From an uncultured Parabacteroides sp. (GTDB taxonomy: Bacteria; Bacteroidota; Bacteroidia; Bacteroidales; Tannerellaceae), in the NCBI GenBank assembly GCA_949298575.1, contig CASFXH010000027.1, forward strand, positions 1 through 41,750: a stretch of 41,750 nt of DNA. The letters are read 5' to 3'. This document shows, in pieces, positions 16,630 to 24,355 of the stretch. Each line of letters begins with the position of its first letter. Position 1 is the first letter of the stretch. Under the pieces are notes generated by a model that was given only the letters and a program-made list of their open reading frames with translations, had not been told where the DNA came from and ran no database searches. The position numbers and the translations under genes were made by a program.

Positions 16630-17837
16630 TAAGAATGAACAGAATAAAAACTATTCTTTTAGCGCTTGTCGCGACTTTGGGGCTGGTGAGCGCTGATTCT
16701 GTTTTCGCGCAAGGCGGAGCGGACGACGTGAAGCATGTGTTCGCGCCAGTCAATACCGCGATTCCATCGCTTTCTATCGCTCCTGACGCGAGAGGTGGCG
16801 CGATGGGTGATAATGGTGTATCCACAACGCCTGATGTCAATTCGCAATATTGGAACCCGGCAAAATACGCTTTCGCCTACAGTAAAGCGGGAGTCGCCCT
16901 CTCTTACACTCCTTGGCTTCGGAAATTGGTTAACGACGTGGCGCTCGCTTATCTAGCGGGTTACTACAAGTTGGGAGACTCGGATTTGCAAGCGATTGGT
17001 GCTTCTGTCCGTTATTTCTCTCTTGGCGAGGTAATAGAAACTCAAGACTATGGAACGGGAACAGAACTTATATTGAACCCTTACGAAATGGCGATTGATG
17101 TCAGTTACAGCCGGAAATTGTCTGATGCCTTCTCTATGGCGGTCGCCCTTCGCTATATCCGTTCCGATATGGGCGCTTCGACCGATGAGGACATGGTTCC
17201 GGACAACGCTTTCGCGGCGGATATCGCGGGTTATTTAGAGAAATATGTCATTATTGGGCAGAGCGAATGCCTTTGGAGTTTTGGTTTTAATATTTCCAAT
17301 ATCGGATCCAAGGTCTCCTATGATGGGGGAAACACGAATCAGTTCTTGCCGACAACCTTGAAAATTGGAACGGGTATGTTGATGCCCATCGACGATTACA
17401 ATCAGATCGGTGTTTATGTGGACTTGAGTAAGTATCTCGTGCCGACAGCGCCTGTCCAAACAGGGACCACTGAGGAGGATGTCGATGCCTACAATGAAGC
17501 CTATGAGGAATACAATACCATGTCGCCGATTAAAGGTATCTTTAAGTCCTTTGGGGATTCGCCGAATGGATTCAAAGGTGAATTGGAAGAGATTATGGCG
17601 TCCATTGGCGTGGAATACAATTACAACCAGCAGTTCTTCGTGCGTGGAGGTTATTACTATGAGAACAAATACCAAGGCAATCGCCAGTATTTTTCTGTCG
17701 GCGCGGGTTTCCGGATGAGCGTGTTCCAATTGGATGCCGCTTACCTGATCTCGACGGTTCAGAATAACCCGCTTGATCAGACGCTCCGCTTCTCGTTGGC
17801 TTTCGACATGGATGGAATCAGGAACCTTTTCCGATAA
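16626..17837 (+). CDS. porV: Type IX secretion outer-membrane protein PorV
   Basis: A 403-residue outer-membrane beta-barrel with signal peptide (cleavage near VFAQ, residues ~28-29). The opening of the mature protein, with SLSIAPDARGGAMGD and NSQYWNPAKYAF, is the PorV/LptO signature of the FadL-like family. It ends in a barrel strand terminating in a hydrophobic/aromatic pattern (GIRNLFR). PorV receives cargo from the SprA (Sov) translocon and hands it to PorU. An alternative start at 16635 is possible. ispF follows after 4 bp. Confidence 0.95.
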   Translation: MIRMNRIKTILLALVATLGLVSADSVFAQGGADDVKHVFAPVNTAIPSLSIAPDARGGAMGDNGVSTTPDVNSQYWNPAKYAFAYSKAGVALSYTPWLRKLVNDVALAYLAGYYKLGDSDLQAIGASVRYFSLGEVIETQDYGTGTELILNPYEMAIDVSYSRKLSDAFSMAVALRYIRSDMGASTDEDMVPDNAFAADIAGYLEKYVIIGQSECLWSFGFNISNIGSKVSYDGGNTNQFLPTTLKIGTGMLMPIDDYNQIGVYVDLSKYLVPTAPVQTGTTEEDVDAYNEAYEEYNTMSPIKGIFKSFGDSPNGFKGELEEIMASIGVEYNYNQQFFVRGGYYYENKYQGNRQYFSVGAGFRMSVFQLDAAYLISTVQNNPLDQTLRFSLAFDMDGIRNLFR

Positions 17838-17841
17838 GAGG

Positions 17842-18321
17842 ATGAAAACGAGAGTGGGTTTTGGCTTCGACGTACATCGTTTGGTTGAAGGGCGTGCGCT
17901 GGTCCTAGGGGGTGTCCGGATCGAACATTTCTTGGGATTGTTGGGGCATAGTGACGCGGATGTCTTGATTCACGCGATTTGTGACGCCCTTCTTGGTGCG
18001 GCCGCCTTACGTGATATTGGCTATCATTTTCCTGATTCCTCGGAAGAATTCGCGGGGATCGATAGCAAGATCCTCCTTCGGCGAACCATGGAGCTGATTC
18101 GCCATGAAGGCTACGAACTCGGGAATGTCGACGCGACTATTGCCGCCGAGCGCCCCAAGTTAAATCCTCATATCCCGGAGATGCGCCGCGTGCTCGCGGA
18201 GACGATGAGTGTCGATGTGGACGACATCTCGATCAAGGCTACAACTACCGAACATCTTGGATTCACCGGTCGCGAGGAAGGAATTTCCGCCTATGCGGTC
18301 GTCTTGATTGAAAAGAATTGA
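17842..18321 (+). CDS. ispF: 2-C-methyl-D-erythritol 2,4-cyclodiphosphate synthase
   Basis: A 159-residue enzyme of standard length; the start at 17842 gives MKTRVGFGFDVHRL and has an AGAGG site just upstream, whereas the longer frame runs into porV. Zn ligands D10, H12 (FDVH) and H44 (ADVLIHAICDALLGA) are present, as is the C-terminal KATTTEHLGFTGREEG. It makes the cyclic diphosphate of the MEP isoprenoid pathway. It is packed between porV (4 bp) and the SUI1 gene (3 bp). Confidence 0.97.
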   Translation: MKTRVGFGFDVHRLVEGRALVLGGVRIEHFLGLLGHSDADVLIHAICDALLGAAALRDIGYHFPDSSEEFAGIDSKILLRRTMELIRHEGYELGNVDATIAAERPKLNPHIPEMRRVLAETMSVDVDDISIKATTTEHLGFTGREEGISAYAVVLIEKN

Positions 18322-18324
18322 AGT

Positions 18325-18672
18325 ATGAAGAAAAACAACGATTGGAAAGACCGGCTTGGAGTCCTTTATTCGACCAACCCTGATTTCGTCTATGAAACGG
18401 ATGAGGTCGAGGAAGAAGCTACTTGGGCTAATGATCAACAACCACTACGAGTGAGTCTCGATCGCCGGAACAGGGGCGGAAAGACCGTAACGCTTATTCG
18501 GGATTTTCATGGGACGACCGCGGATCTCGAAACTTTGGGTAAGACTTTGAAAACAAGATGTGGTGTTGGTGGTTCCGCCAAAGACGGTGAGATCATCATC
18601 CAAGGAGACCATCGTGAACGGGTGGTCCAGATATTGCGAGAACTCGGCTATCGTAAGGCACGTCCGATTTAG
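18325..18672 (+). CDS. SUI1/YciH-family translation factor-like protein
   Basis: A 115-residue protein with a C-terminal SUI1/eIF1-like domain (residues ~45-115): RRNRGGKTVTLIRDF, then LGKTLKTRCGVGGSAKDG and IIIQGDHRERVVQIL. Bacterial YciH proteins bind the 30S subunit and resemble eIF1. The N-terminal ~40 residues are acidic and probably flexible. It is in the porU-porV-ispF run with only 3 bp before it and 14 bp after. Confidence 0.93.
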   Translation: MKKNNDWKDRLGVLYSTNPDFVYETDEVEEEATWANDQQPLRVSLDRRNRGGKTVTLIRDFHGTTADLETLGKTLKTRCGVGGSAKDGEIIIQGDHRERVVQILRELGYRKARPI

Positions 18673-18686
18673 CCTCTGATCTGCCT

Positions 18687-21600
18687 ATGCTGACCATTTA
18701 CCAAGCTTCCGCCGGCGCCGGCAAGACGCATTTGCTCACTGGCCAATATCTCAAGTTGATATTCTCTGCCCCAATGGCTTTCAGGCATGTCTTGGCCGTG
18801 ACATTCACCAACAAGGCGACCGACGAGATGAAATCCCGAATCATCGCCGAGCTTTATAACTTAGCGCTGGGGAACGATTCGGATTTCCGTACCCTTTTGA
18901 GTGAGACATATCACTTGGATTCATTTGCGCTCACCCAGCGGGCGAAAGGAATCCTTACGGCGGCTCTCCACGATTATTCATCTTTCAATATCAGTACGAT
19001 TGATCGTTTTATCCAGCAGGTCACACGGGCCTTTGCCCGAGATTTGGGGCTTCAGGGTAGCTATGAGATCGAGATGGATCAAACGAAGGTGTTAGGAGAG
19101 GTGGTCGATCGTCTGATCGCCAGTCTTGATCAACCTGGCCGGAAGATCCTTCTGGATTGGCTTCTCCGTTTCGCCGACGATAAGATTGAGAATGGAGGCG
19201 GATGGCAATTGCGTGCTGATATCCTCGCGCTCTCCTATGAGCTTTTCAGTGAAGTCTTCCAGATGGCAAGAGGCCAGATCTCCAAAGTCTTTGAGGATAA
19301 GCGACAGATGACCGAATTCCAAGAGGAACAGATGAAAATCATCCGTTCGACCGAAGCGCGTCTTCAACAAATGGGGCAAGCCGCTCTCAATACCTTGAAG
19401 CTTTATGGCTTGACGCCCGACAATTTCAAGGGAGGAAAGCGCTCCCAACTTCAGTTCTTCCGGAAATGGGCGGAAGGCGAGTGGAAAGAACCTTCTGCCG
19501 CGCTCGCTTTCTTGCGTGAGCGACCGGGGGATTTTATCACGAAAACGACCGACAAAGACATTCGCCTTCGAATCGAACAGGCGATTCAAGATGAGTTTGG
19601 ACGACGTGTGGAAGAGGCGCTTGATTTTTATGCGGGGCTTGACACCTATTGGAGCGCCAAGGAATCGATGCGCTACTTCTATGTCTTTGGCATCTTGATG
19701 GATCTTGACCATGAGCTGGTCGCTTACCGCGATGAGAAAAACATCCTGCTCATCTCTGACGCGACGGAACTCCTCTCCCGGCTTGTGGAAGAACGGATGG
19801 GACCTTTTGTTTACGAGAAGATTGGTACCCGCGTGGATCATTATATGTTCGACGAGTTCCAAGACACCAGTTCTTTGCAATGGAATGATTTTTATCCGCT
19901 CGTGACCGAAAGTCTCGCGTCGGGGAATGAGAATCTGGTCGTAGGTGACGTAAAACAAAGCATCTACCGCTTTCGGAACGCCGATTGGGAACTGCTCGAT
20001 CATCGCTTGTGGGACCAATTGTCTTCTCGTTTTGCCCGAAAAGAAACCTTGGCGCAGAATTGGCGCAGTGGCCGTCACATCGTGGAGTTCAATAACGGCT
20101 TTTTCGAGGCCGCCGCTGATCGCCTACAAACGCTTTTCAACAAAGAGACAGACCAATCGATCTTGGGCGAGGAGGAAAAAGAATACTTTCGCCACGCGAT
20201 CCAAAAGGTCTACTCGGGTTGCCAGCAACAGGTTCCCGAAAATCGCATGGGCAAATGGGGGCATGTGGCCATCCATCTCGTCGAGGAGGATAAGGACGCG
20301 GGGCAAGATTGGGAAGCGAACGTCCTGCGGCAGCTACCCACTACGATAGAACGCCTTTTGCGAGCGGGTTATGCCCCAAGCGATATCGCGATCTTGGTCC
20401 GGACCAACCGGGAAGCCGCGGAAGTGGTCGATGCTCTTTTGCAAACCTCTGAGGGAGATGAGTCTAACATGCGGCGTTTCAACGTCGTCTCCGATGATGC
20501 CCTTTTTATAGGCCGCTCGCCCGTGGTCCAATTCCTGGTCGCGCTCTTGCGTTATATGCGGCGGCCCACCGATAGGCGGCTCGAGCGTTTGGTGGCTGTC
20601 GCCTATCAAACCTTGACGGGGCAATTTGGGCATTCTTTAGCCCCCGATTTGAGCGAACGGCTACGCACGCTCGTCGCTCCTCTCGCCGGATGCTCACTCT
20701 ATGAGCAAGTTGAGGAATTGGCCCGTCATTTTGAGGCGCTCATCCCGGCTTCCGAACATATATTCTTGCAAGCTTTTCTCGACATGGCCCTTGAGTTCGG
20801 CGAACGGCAAGGCGCGGATCTCAGCCTATTCTTGGACTGGTGGACCACAAGTGGCGCGCGGAAAACCATCGCCGCCCCGGAAGGACAGGATGCCGTTCGC
20901 GTCCTGACGATCCATAAGTCGAAGGGTTTAGGTTTCAGGGCGACAATTATTCCTTTCGCGGATTGGGACCTGGACCATTCGCCGATGAAGTCTGTCGTCT
21001 TATGGGCAAAACCCCAAAGCGAGCGTTATGAGCGGATTCCCGCGCTTCCCGTCCGCTATGGAAAGGCCTTGGGCAAAACTTGTTACGCCTACAGTTATTT
21101 TGAGGAAAAAGCCCGTGCGCTCATCGACAACCTCAATCTCCTCTACGTCGCCTTCACCCGATGCAAGGACGAGCTGATCGTCTTCTGCCCAGCGCCCCGT
21201 GAGGGCGCCGCCTCTGAGCGTGATGGGGCGCGAACGGTCGCCGACCTCATTACTAGCGTGCTCGCGAAAGAGAACTTTAGGGAAGAAAATCTTTTTGAGT
21301 TAGGTGAATGGCCACGCGAGGTCGCTCCTTCCGTGGCCGGGCAAAGCGATGCCGTATCCATGCGCCCCCTCGCGTTCCAATCCCTTGGTGAGCGTTTGCG
21401 CCTTAAATTGCGTGGTCGCGACCGCTTCATTGGCGACGTCGAGCGGAAACACGGTATCCTGATGCACGACATTTTAAGTAAAATCCATATCTTGGAAGAT
21501 GCGGAACCCGCATTGGCTGATTACCTTAACGCGGGGATCATTGATCAAGACGAGGCGATCAAGATCGGCGAACAGGTCGCCAGCTTGCTCGCGATGGAAG

Positions 21601-21869
21601 AAGTGGCTCCTTGGTACGACGGCCATGCTCTCGTCTTGAACGAGACCGATATCCTCCTGGGCGGCGGGCACACGTATCGGCCGGATCGCGTGATGATCGA
21701 GGATGGGCGCGTCACGGTGGTCGACTATAAGTTCGGCCAATACGAGAGCCCGGCCTATCGCCGACAAGTCCGGGTCTACATCGAGACACTGCGCCACATG
21801 GGCTATCCCACGGTCCAAGGCTTCTTGTTTTATGTCGCCCAGCGGAAAGTGGTCCCGGTCTCCTCTTGA
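18687..21869 (+). CDS. UvrD/RecB-like (AddA-type) ATP-dependent helicase-nuclease
   Basis: A 1060-residue protein. Helicase motifs: Walker A SAGAGKT (residues 8-14), motif II DEFQDTS (D389, E390), motif III GDVKQSIYRFR, motif V region VLTIHKSKGLGF and motif VI LYVAFTRCKDEL. A C-terminal RecB-type nuclease is indicated by D1000 in RPDRV and D1013-Y-K1015 in VVDYKFGQY. This is the layout of AddA/RecB proteins that resect double-strand breaks. Its usual AddB-like partner is not next to it here; the upstream genes are secretion and isoprenoid genes. It ends the run and is followed by a periodic array. Confidence 0.93.
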   Translation: MLTIYQASAGAGKTHLLTGQYLKLIFSAPMAFRHVLAVTFTNKATDEMKSRIIAELYNLALGNDSDFRTLLSETYHLDSFALTQRAKGILTAALHDYSSFNISTIDRFIQQVTRAFARDLGLQGSYEIEMDQTKVLGEVVDRLIASLDQPGRKILLDWLLRFADDKIENGGGWQLRADILALSYELFSEVFQMARGQISKVFEDKRQMTEFQEEQMKIIRSTEARLQQMGQAALNTLKLYGLTPDNFKGGKRSQLQFFRKWAEGEWKEPSAALAFLRERPGDFITKTTDKDIRLRIEQAIQDEFGRRVEEALDFYAGLDTYWSAKESMRYFYVFGILMDLDHELVAYRDEKNILLISDATELLSRLVEERMGPFVYEKIGTRVDHYMFDEFQDTSSLQWNDFYPLVTESLASGNENLVVGDVKQSIYRFRNADWELLDHRLWDQLSSRFARKETLAQNWRSGRHIVEFNNGFFEAAADRLQTLFNKETDQSILGEEEKEYFRHAIQKVYSGCQQQVPENRMGKWGHVAIHLVEEDKDAGQDWEANVLRQLPTTIERLLRAGYAPSDIAILVRTNREAAEVVDALLQTSEGDESNMRRFNVVSDDALFIGRSPVVQFLVALLRYMRRPTDRRLERLVAVAYQTLTGQFGHSLAPDLSERLRTLVAPLAGCSLYEQVEELARHFEALIPASEHIFLQAFLDMALEFGERQGADLSLFLDWWTTSGARKTIAAPEGQDAVRVLTIHKSKGLGFRATIIPFADWDLDHSPMKSVVLWAKPQSERYERIPALPVRYGKALGKTCYAYSYFEEKARALIDNLNLLYVAFTRCKDELIVFCPAPREGAASERDGARTVADLITSVLAKENFREENLFELGEWPREVAPSVAGQSDAVSMRPLAFQSLGERLRLKLRGRDRFIGDVERKHGILMHDILSKIHILEDAEPALADYLNAGIIDQDEAIKIGEQVASLLAMEEVAPWYDGHALVLNETDILLGGGHTYRPDRVMIEDGRVTVVDYKFGQYESPAYRRQVRVYIETLRHMGYPTVQGFLFYVAQRKVVPVSS

Positions 21870-21892
21870 AAAATCATTCTAAGCCGCTTTTC

Positions 21893-22079
21893 CCGATGTC
21901 TGCGGCGGAAGTCTTCCGATGTCTGCGGCGGAAGTCTTCCGATGTTTGCGGCGGAAGTCTTCCGATGTTAGCGGCAGATGTCTTCCGAGGTCTGCCGCTA
22001 ACCTCGGAGGAGGTCTGCCGCTGACCTCGGAGGAGGTTTGCCGCTAACCTCGGAGGGGGTTTGCCGCTAACCTCGGGAA
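21893..22079. repeat. Array of 8 units of 23 bp: four in one orientation, four inverted
   Basis: Units start at 21893, 21916, 21939, 21962 (type A, core TGCGGCGGAAGTCTTCCGAT) and at 21988, 22011, 22034, 22057 (type B, core TGCCGCTAACCTCGGAGG). Type B matches the reverse complement of type A at about 16 of 23 positions, so the two blocks form a long inverted repeat. Each A unit also contains CGGAAG-T-CTTCCG. It lies directly after the helicase-nuclease stop and could fold as a long hairpin in RNA. Confidence 0.85.
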
Positions 22080-22210
22080 GGGGCACGAAAACCGACTCGG
22101 AAGAAGTGTTTTGAATGGAAAAAGTCAAGTCCGAATGACTGATTTGAGCATTCACTCCGCGTTCCTGTCGGTTTCCTGTGTCGTTCGATGATAGAAAAAT
22201 AGGAGGAAAT

Positions 22211-22241
22211 TTTGCCAGTTCAGAAAGCCATTTTATATTTG
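22211..22241 (+). promoter_or_regulatory. Consensus promoter of the psd-pssA operon
   Basis: TTTG (22211-22214), 19 bases, TATATTTG (22234-22241): an exact match to the Bacteroidetes -33/-7 consensus at a normal spacing. The psd ATG starts 8 bases after the -7 box, so transcription should begin at or very near the start codon and the mRNA may be leaderless. The 130 bases between the array and this promoter hold nothing else I recognise. Confidence 0.75.
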
Positions 22242-22248
22242 CGGCCAG

Positions 22249-22917
22249 ATGAAAGTGCATAAAGAAGGAACCGGTTTTTTGTTATCCATGTTTACGATTT
22301 TGTTTATCGTGAACGTGGCGTGGTACTATTCCTCCCATCGGGGAATGGGGTTTTATGCTTTCCTGACCATGAGTGCCGCGTTATTCTTTTTGACACTCAA
22401 TTTCTTCAGAAGTCCTCGCCGGCGTTTCCCCTATGATCCGGAAGGGCTAGTGATCGCTCCCGCTGACGGGACCATTGTCGCCATCGAGGAAGTGATGGAA
22501 AATGAGATCCTCCATCGGCGTTGCCTACAGATCTCCGTATTCATGTCTATCTTCGACGTTCACGCGAACTGGTTCCCGGTAAATGGGACAGTGACCCATG
22601 TTTCCCACCAGAAAGGTCGCACGCTCGCGGCCTACTTGCCCAAAAGCAGTACGGAGAACGAGCGTTCTGCCATCATCATCCGGACGCGGGCGGGGCATGA
22701 GGTCTTAGCCCGACAAATCGCTGGCGCGATCGCCAAACGCATCGTCACCTACGCCGCGACGGGCGACCGTTGTTCGGTCAACGAGCAAATGGGTTTCATC
22801 AAATTCGGATCGAGGGTCGACGTGTATTTACCTCTTGATTGTGAAGTCCTTGTTGAACTCGACCAAAAGGTGACAGGCAATCAAACCCCTTTAGCGAGAT
22901 TATCAAGATGCGTATAG
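22249..22917 (+). CDS. psd: Phosphatidylserine decarboxylase proenzyme
   Basis: A 222-residue short-form Psd. One or two N-terminal membrane segments (residues ~10-50) precede the catalytic part with IAPADGTIVAIEE, FMSIFDVHANWFPV and the self-cleavage site KFGSRVDVY, where G187-S188 is cut and S188 becomes the pyruvoyl group. It makes phosphatidylethanolamine from phosphatidylserine. It overlaps pssA, the preceding step in the pathway, by 10 bases, and is transcribed from a consensus promoter directly upstream. Confidence 0.96.
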   Translation: MKVHKEGTGFLLSMFTILFIVNVAWYYSSHRGMGFYAFLTMSAALFFLTLNFFRSPRRRFPYDPEGLVIAPADGTIVAIEEVMENEILHRRCLQISVFMSIFDVHANWFPVNGTVTHVSHQKGRTLAAYLPKSSTENERSAIIIRTRAGHEVLARQIAGAIAKRIVTYAATGDRCSVNEQMGFIKFGSRVDVYLPLDCEVLVELDQKVTGNQTPLARLSRCV

Positions 22918-23648
22918 TCCGTCATATACCCAATGCCATTACATGCCTGAACCTGATTTCGGGATGTATCGCTTCGGTCGCCGCCGTGCGCGACGACCTT
23001 TGGTTGGCGCTTATTTGGATATTGGCCGCTGCCGTATTCGACTTTTTCGATGGTTTCGCCGCGCGCCTTCTCCATGCGCCATCGTCCATTGGCAAAGAGC
23101 TTGATTCGTTGGCGGATGTCGTCAGTTTCGGGGTCGCGCCTGGAATGATCGTTTACAGCCTTTTGGCCTATCTTTCGGGCGGGCTGCCTTTTGGCGTACT
23201 CAACGACTACCTTCCTTACGGGGCGTTCGTGATCCCGGCCTTCTCGGCCTTGCGCTTGGCGAAGTTCAACCTTGATCCCCGACAAGCGACTTCGTTCATT
23301 GGACTGCCCGTCCCGGCACATGCCTTATTTTGGGCCTCCTTGGGTTATTCCGTCGGTCCGATGCTCTTGGGCTATGGGACGTTAGCGGCGCTTTTGCTCT
23401 TGGCGTTAGCTTTAGGCACGTCTATTTTGCTTATCTCCGAGATCCCGATGTTTTCTTTGAAAATGAAATCGTTAGCCTTTCGGGGTAACGAGCTTCGATA
23501 TGTGTTGGTGGCGGGTGGCATCGTGTTCATCGCCTTGTGGCGGCTAGATGGGATTCTCCCGACGGCGGCGCTCTACCTCATCTTGGCCTTGGTCAGCGGT
23601 TTGTGTACCCGACCTTCCGGAAGTGAGGGAAAATTACCTAAACAATAA
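22908..23648 (+). CDS. pssA: CDP-diacylglycerol--serine O-phosphatidyltransferase
   Basis: A 246-residue integral membrane enzyme. The CDP-alcohol phosphotransferase motif is complete: DGFAARLLHAPSSIGKELDS followed by LAD (DGxxAR, eight residues, GxxxDxxxD) at about residues 49-71. Six to eight hydrophobic segments follow. It makes phosphatidylserine, the substrate of Psd, and the two genes overlap by 10 bases. Confidence 0.96.
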   Translation: MRIVRHIPNAITCLNLISGCIASVAAVRDDLWLALIWILAAAVFDFFDGFAARLLHAPSSIGKELDSLADVVSFGVAPGMIVYSLLAYLSGGLPFGVLNDYLPYGAFVIPAFSALRLAKFNLDPRQATSFIGLPVPAHALFWASLGYSVGPMLLGYGTLAALLLLALALGTSILLISEIPMFSLKMKSLAFRGNELRYVLVAGGIVFIALWRLDGILPTAALYLILALVSGLCTRPSGSEGKLPKQ

Positions 23649-23665
23649 TTTTAAATGATTGGATT

Positions 23666-23905
23666 ATGCTGAAATTCATATTCTTTCTCTTTTTCCTGTT
23701 CTTGCTCTTGCTCTTCTTGCTAGGGTTTTCGGTGTTGCGCTCATTCAAGAACTTTCTCTTTGGTGGAGGCAATCAACAAGCGCGGTCTCATAAGAAACGG
23801 ACTCACCCTCAAAATAACCAAACGAGGTCTGAGAATCGTCGGCAAAAGAAGAAGATCTTCACCCAAGAAGATGGGGAATATGTTGATTACGAGGAGATCA
23901 AGTAG
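23666..23905 (+). CDS. DUF4834 small membrane protein
   Basis: A 79-residue protein: one long hydrophobic helix (residues ~3-25, Phe/Leu rich), then a basic linker (KKRTHPQNNQ, RRQKKK) and an acidic end (GEYVDYEEIK). This pattern is the DUF4834 family, found beside lipid genes in Bacteroidales. It follows pssA by 17 bp and likely belongs to the same operon. Function unknown. Its stop lies 2 bp from the convergent tadA stop. Confidence 0.85.
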   Translation: MLKFIFFLFFLFLLLLFLLGFSVLRSFKNFLFGGGNQQARSHKKRTHPQNNQTRSENRRQKKKIFTQEDGEYVDYEEIK

Positions 23906-23907
23906 CT

Positions 23908-24354
23908 TTATCTTTTCCGCTTAAAGAAATCAACCATAAGCCGTTGGCATTCCTCTTCGAGGACTCCCCGCGTGACTATTGCCCGTGGGTGTAATGCTTC
24001 TGGCGCGAAACGAGTGAATCCCCTCTTCTCATCGCTAGCCCCGTAAATCAAGGAACGGATTTGTGCCCAGCCGATGGCGCCCGCACACATCACGCAAGGC
24101 TCAACCGTCACGAATAATTGGCATTCTGGAAGATACTTAGCTCCCAACGCATTCTCAGCCGCCGTCAAAGCGAGGATTTCCGCGTGCGCGGTTACGTCTT
24201 GTAAGCGCTCGGTCAGATTGTGGGCTCGAGCGATTATCCGGCCGTCCGCGACAACGACCGCGCCGACAGGCACTTCACCTTCCGCTGCCGCCATCTGGGC
24301 TTCGCGGAGGGCGATTCGCATGAAATATGTATTGTCTAAAAGAGGCTCAGGCAT
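23908..24354 (-). CDS. tadA: tRNA-specific adenosine deaminase
   Basis: A 148-residue deaminase. I choose the ATG at 24354 (MPEPLLDNTYFMRIALREAQ); the longer frame overlaps the upstream gene. Zinc and catalytic residues: H57-A-E59 (TAHAEI) and PCVMC (C87, C90). The sequence GAIGWAQIRSLIYGASDEKRG is typical of TadA, which converts A34 to inosine in the tRNA-Arg(ACG) anticodon. It starts 1 bp after the BlaR1-like stop, so it is probably cotranscribed. Confidence 0.92.
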   Translation of the reverse strand: MPEPLLDNTYFMRIALREAQMAAAEGEVPVGAVVVADGRIIARAHNLTERLQDVTAHAEILALTAAENALGAKYLPECQLFVTVEPCVMCAGAIGWAQIRSLIYGASDEKRGFTRFAPEALHPRAIVTRGVLEEECQRLMVDFFKRKR

Positions 24355-24355
24355 A

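Noticed and set aside
19092-20078. 328-codon minus-strand frame inside the helicase-nuclease gene
   Set aside because: Lies wholly opposite conserved helicase motifs and has no family features.
22141-22210. Possible tRNA or riboswitch before psd
   Set aside because: No cloverleaf, no conserved riboswitch core; only a promoter is supported.
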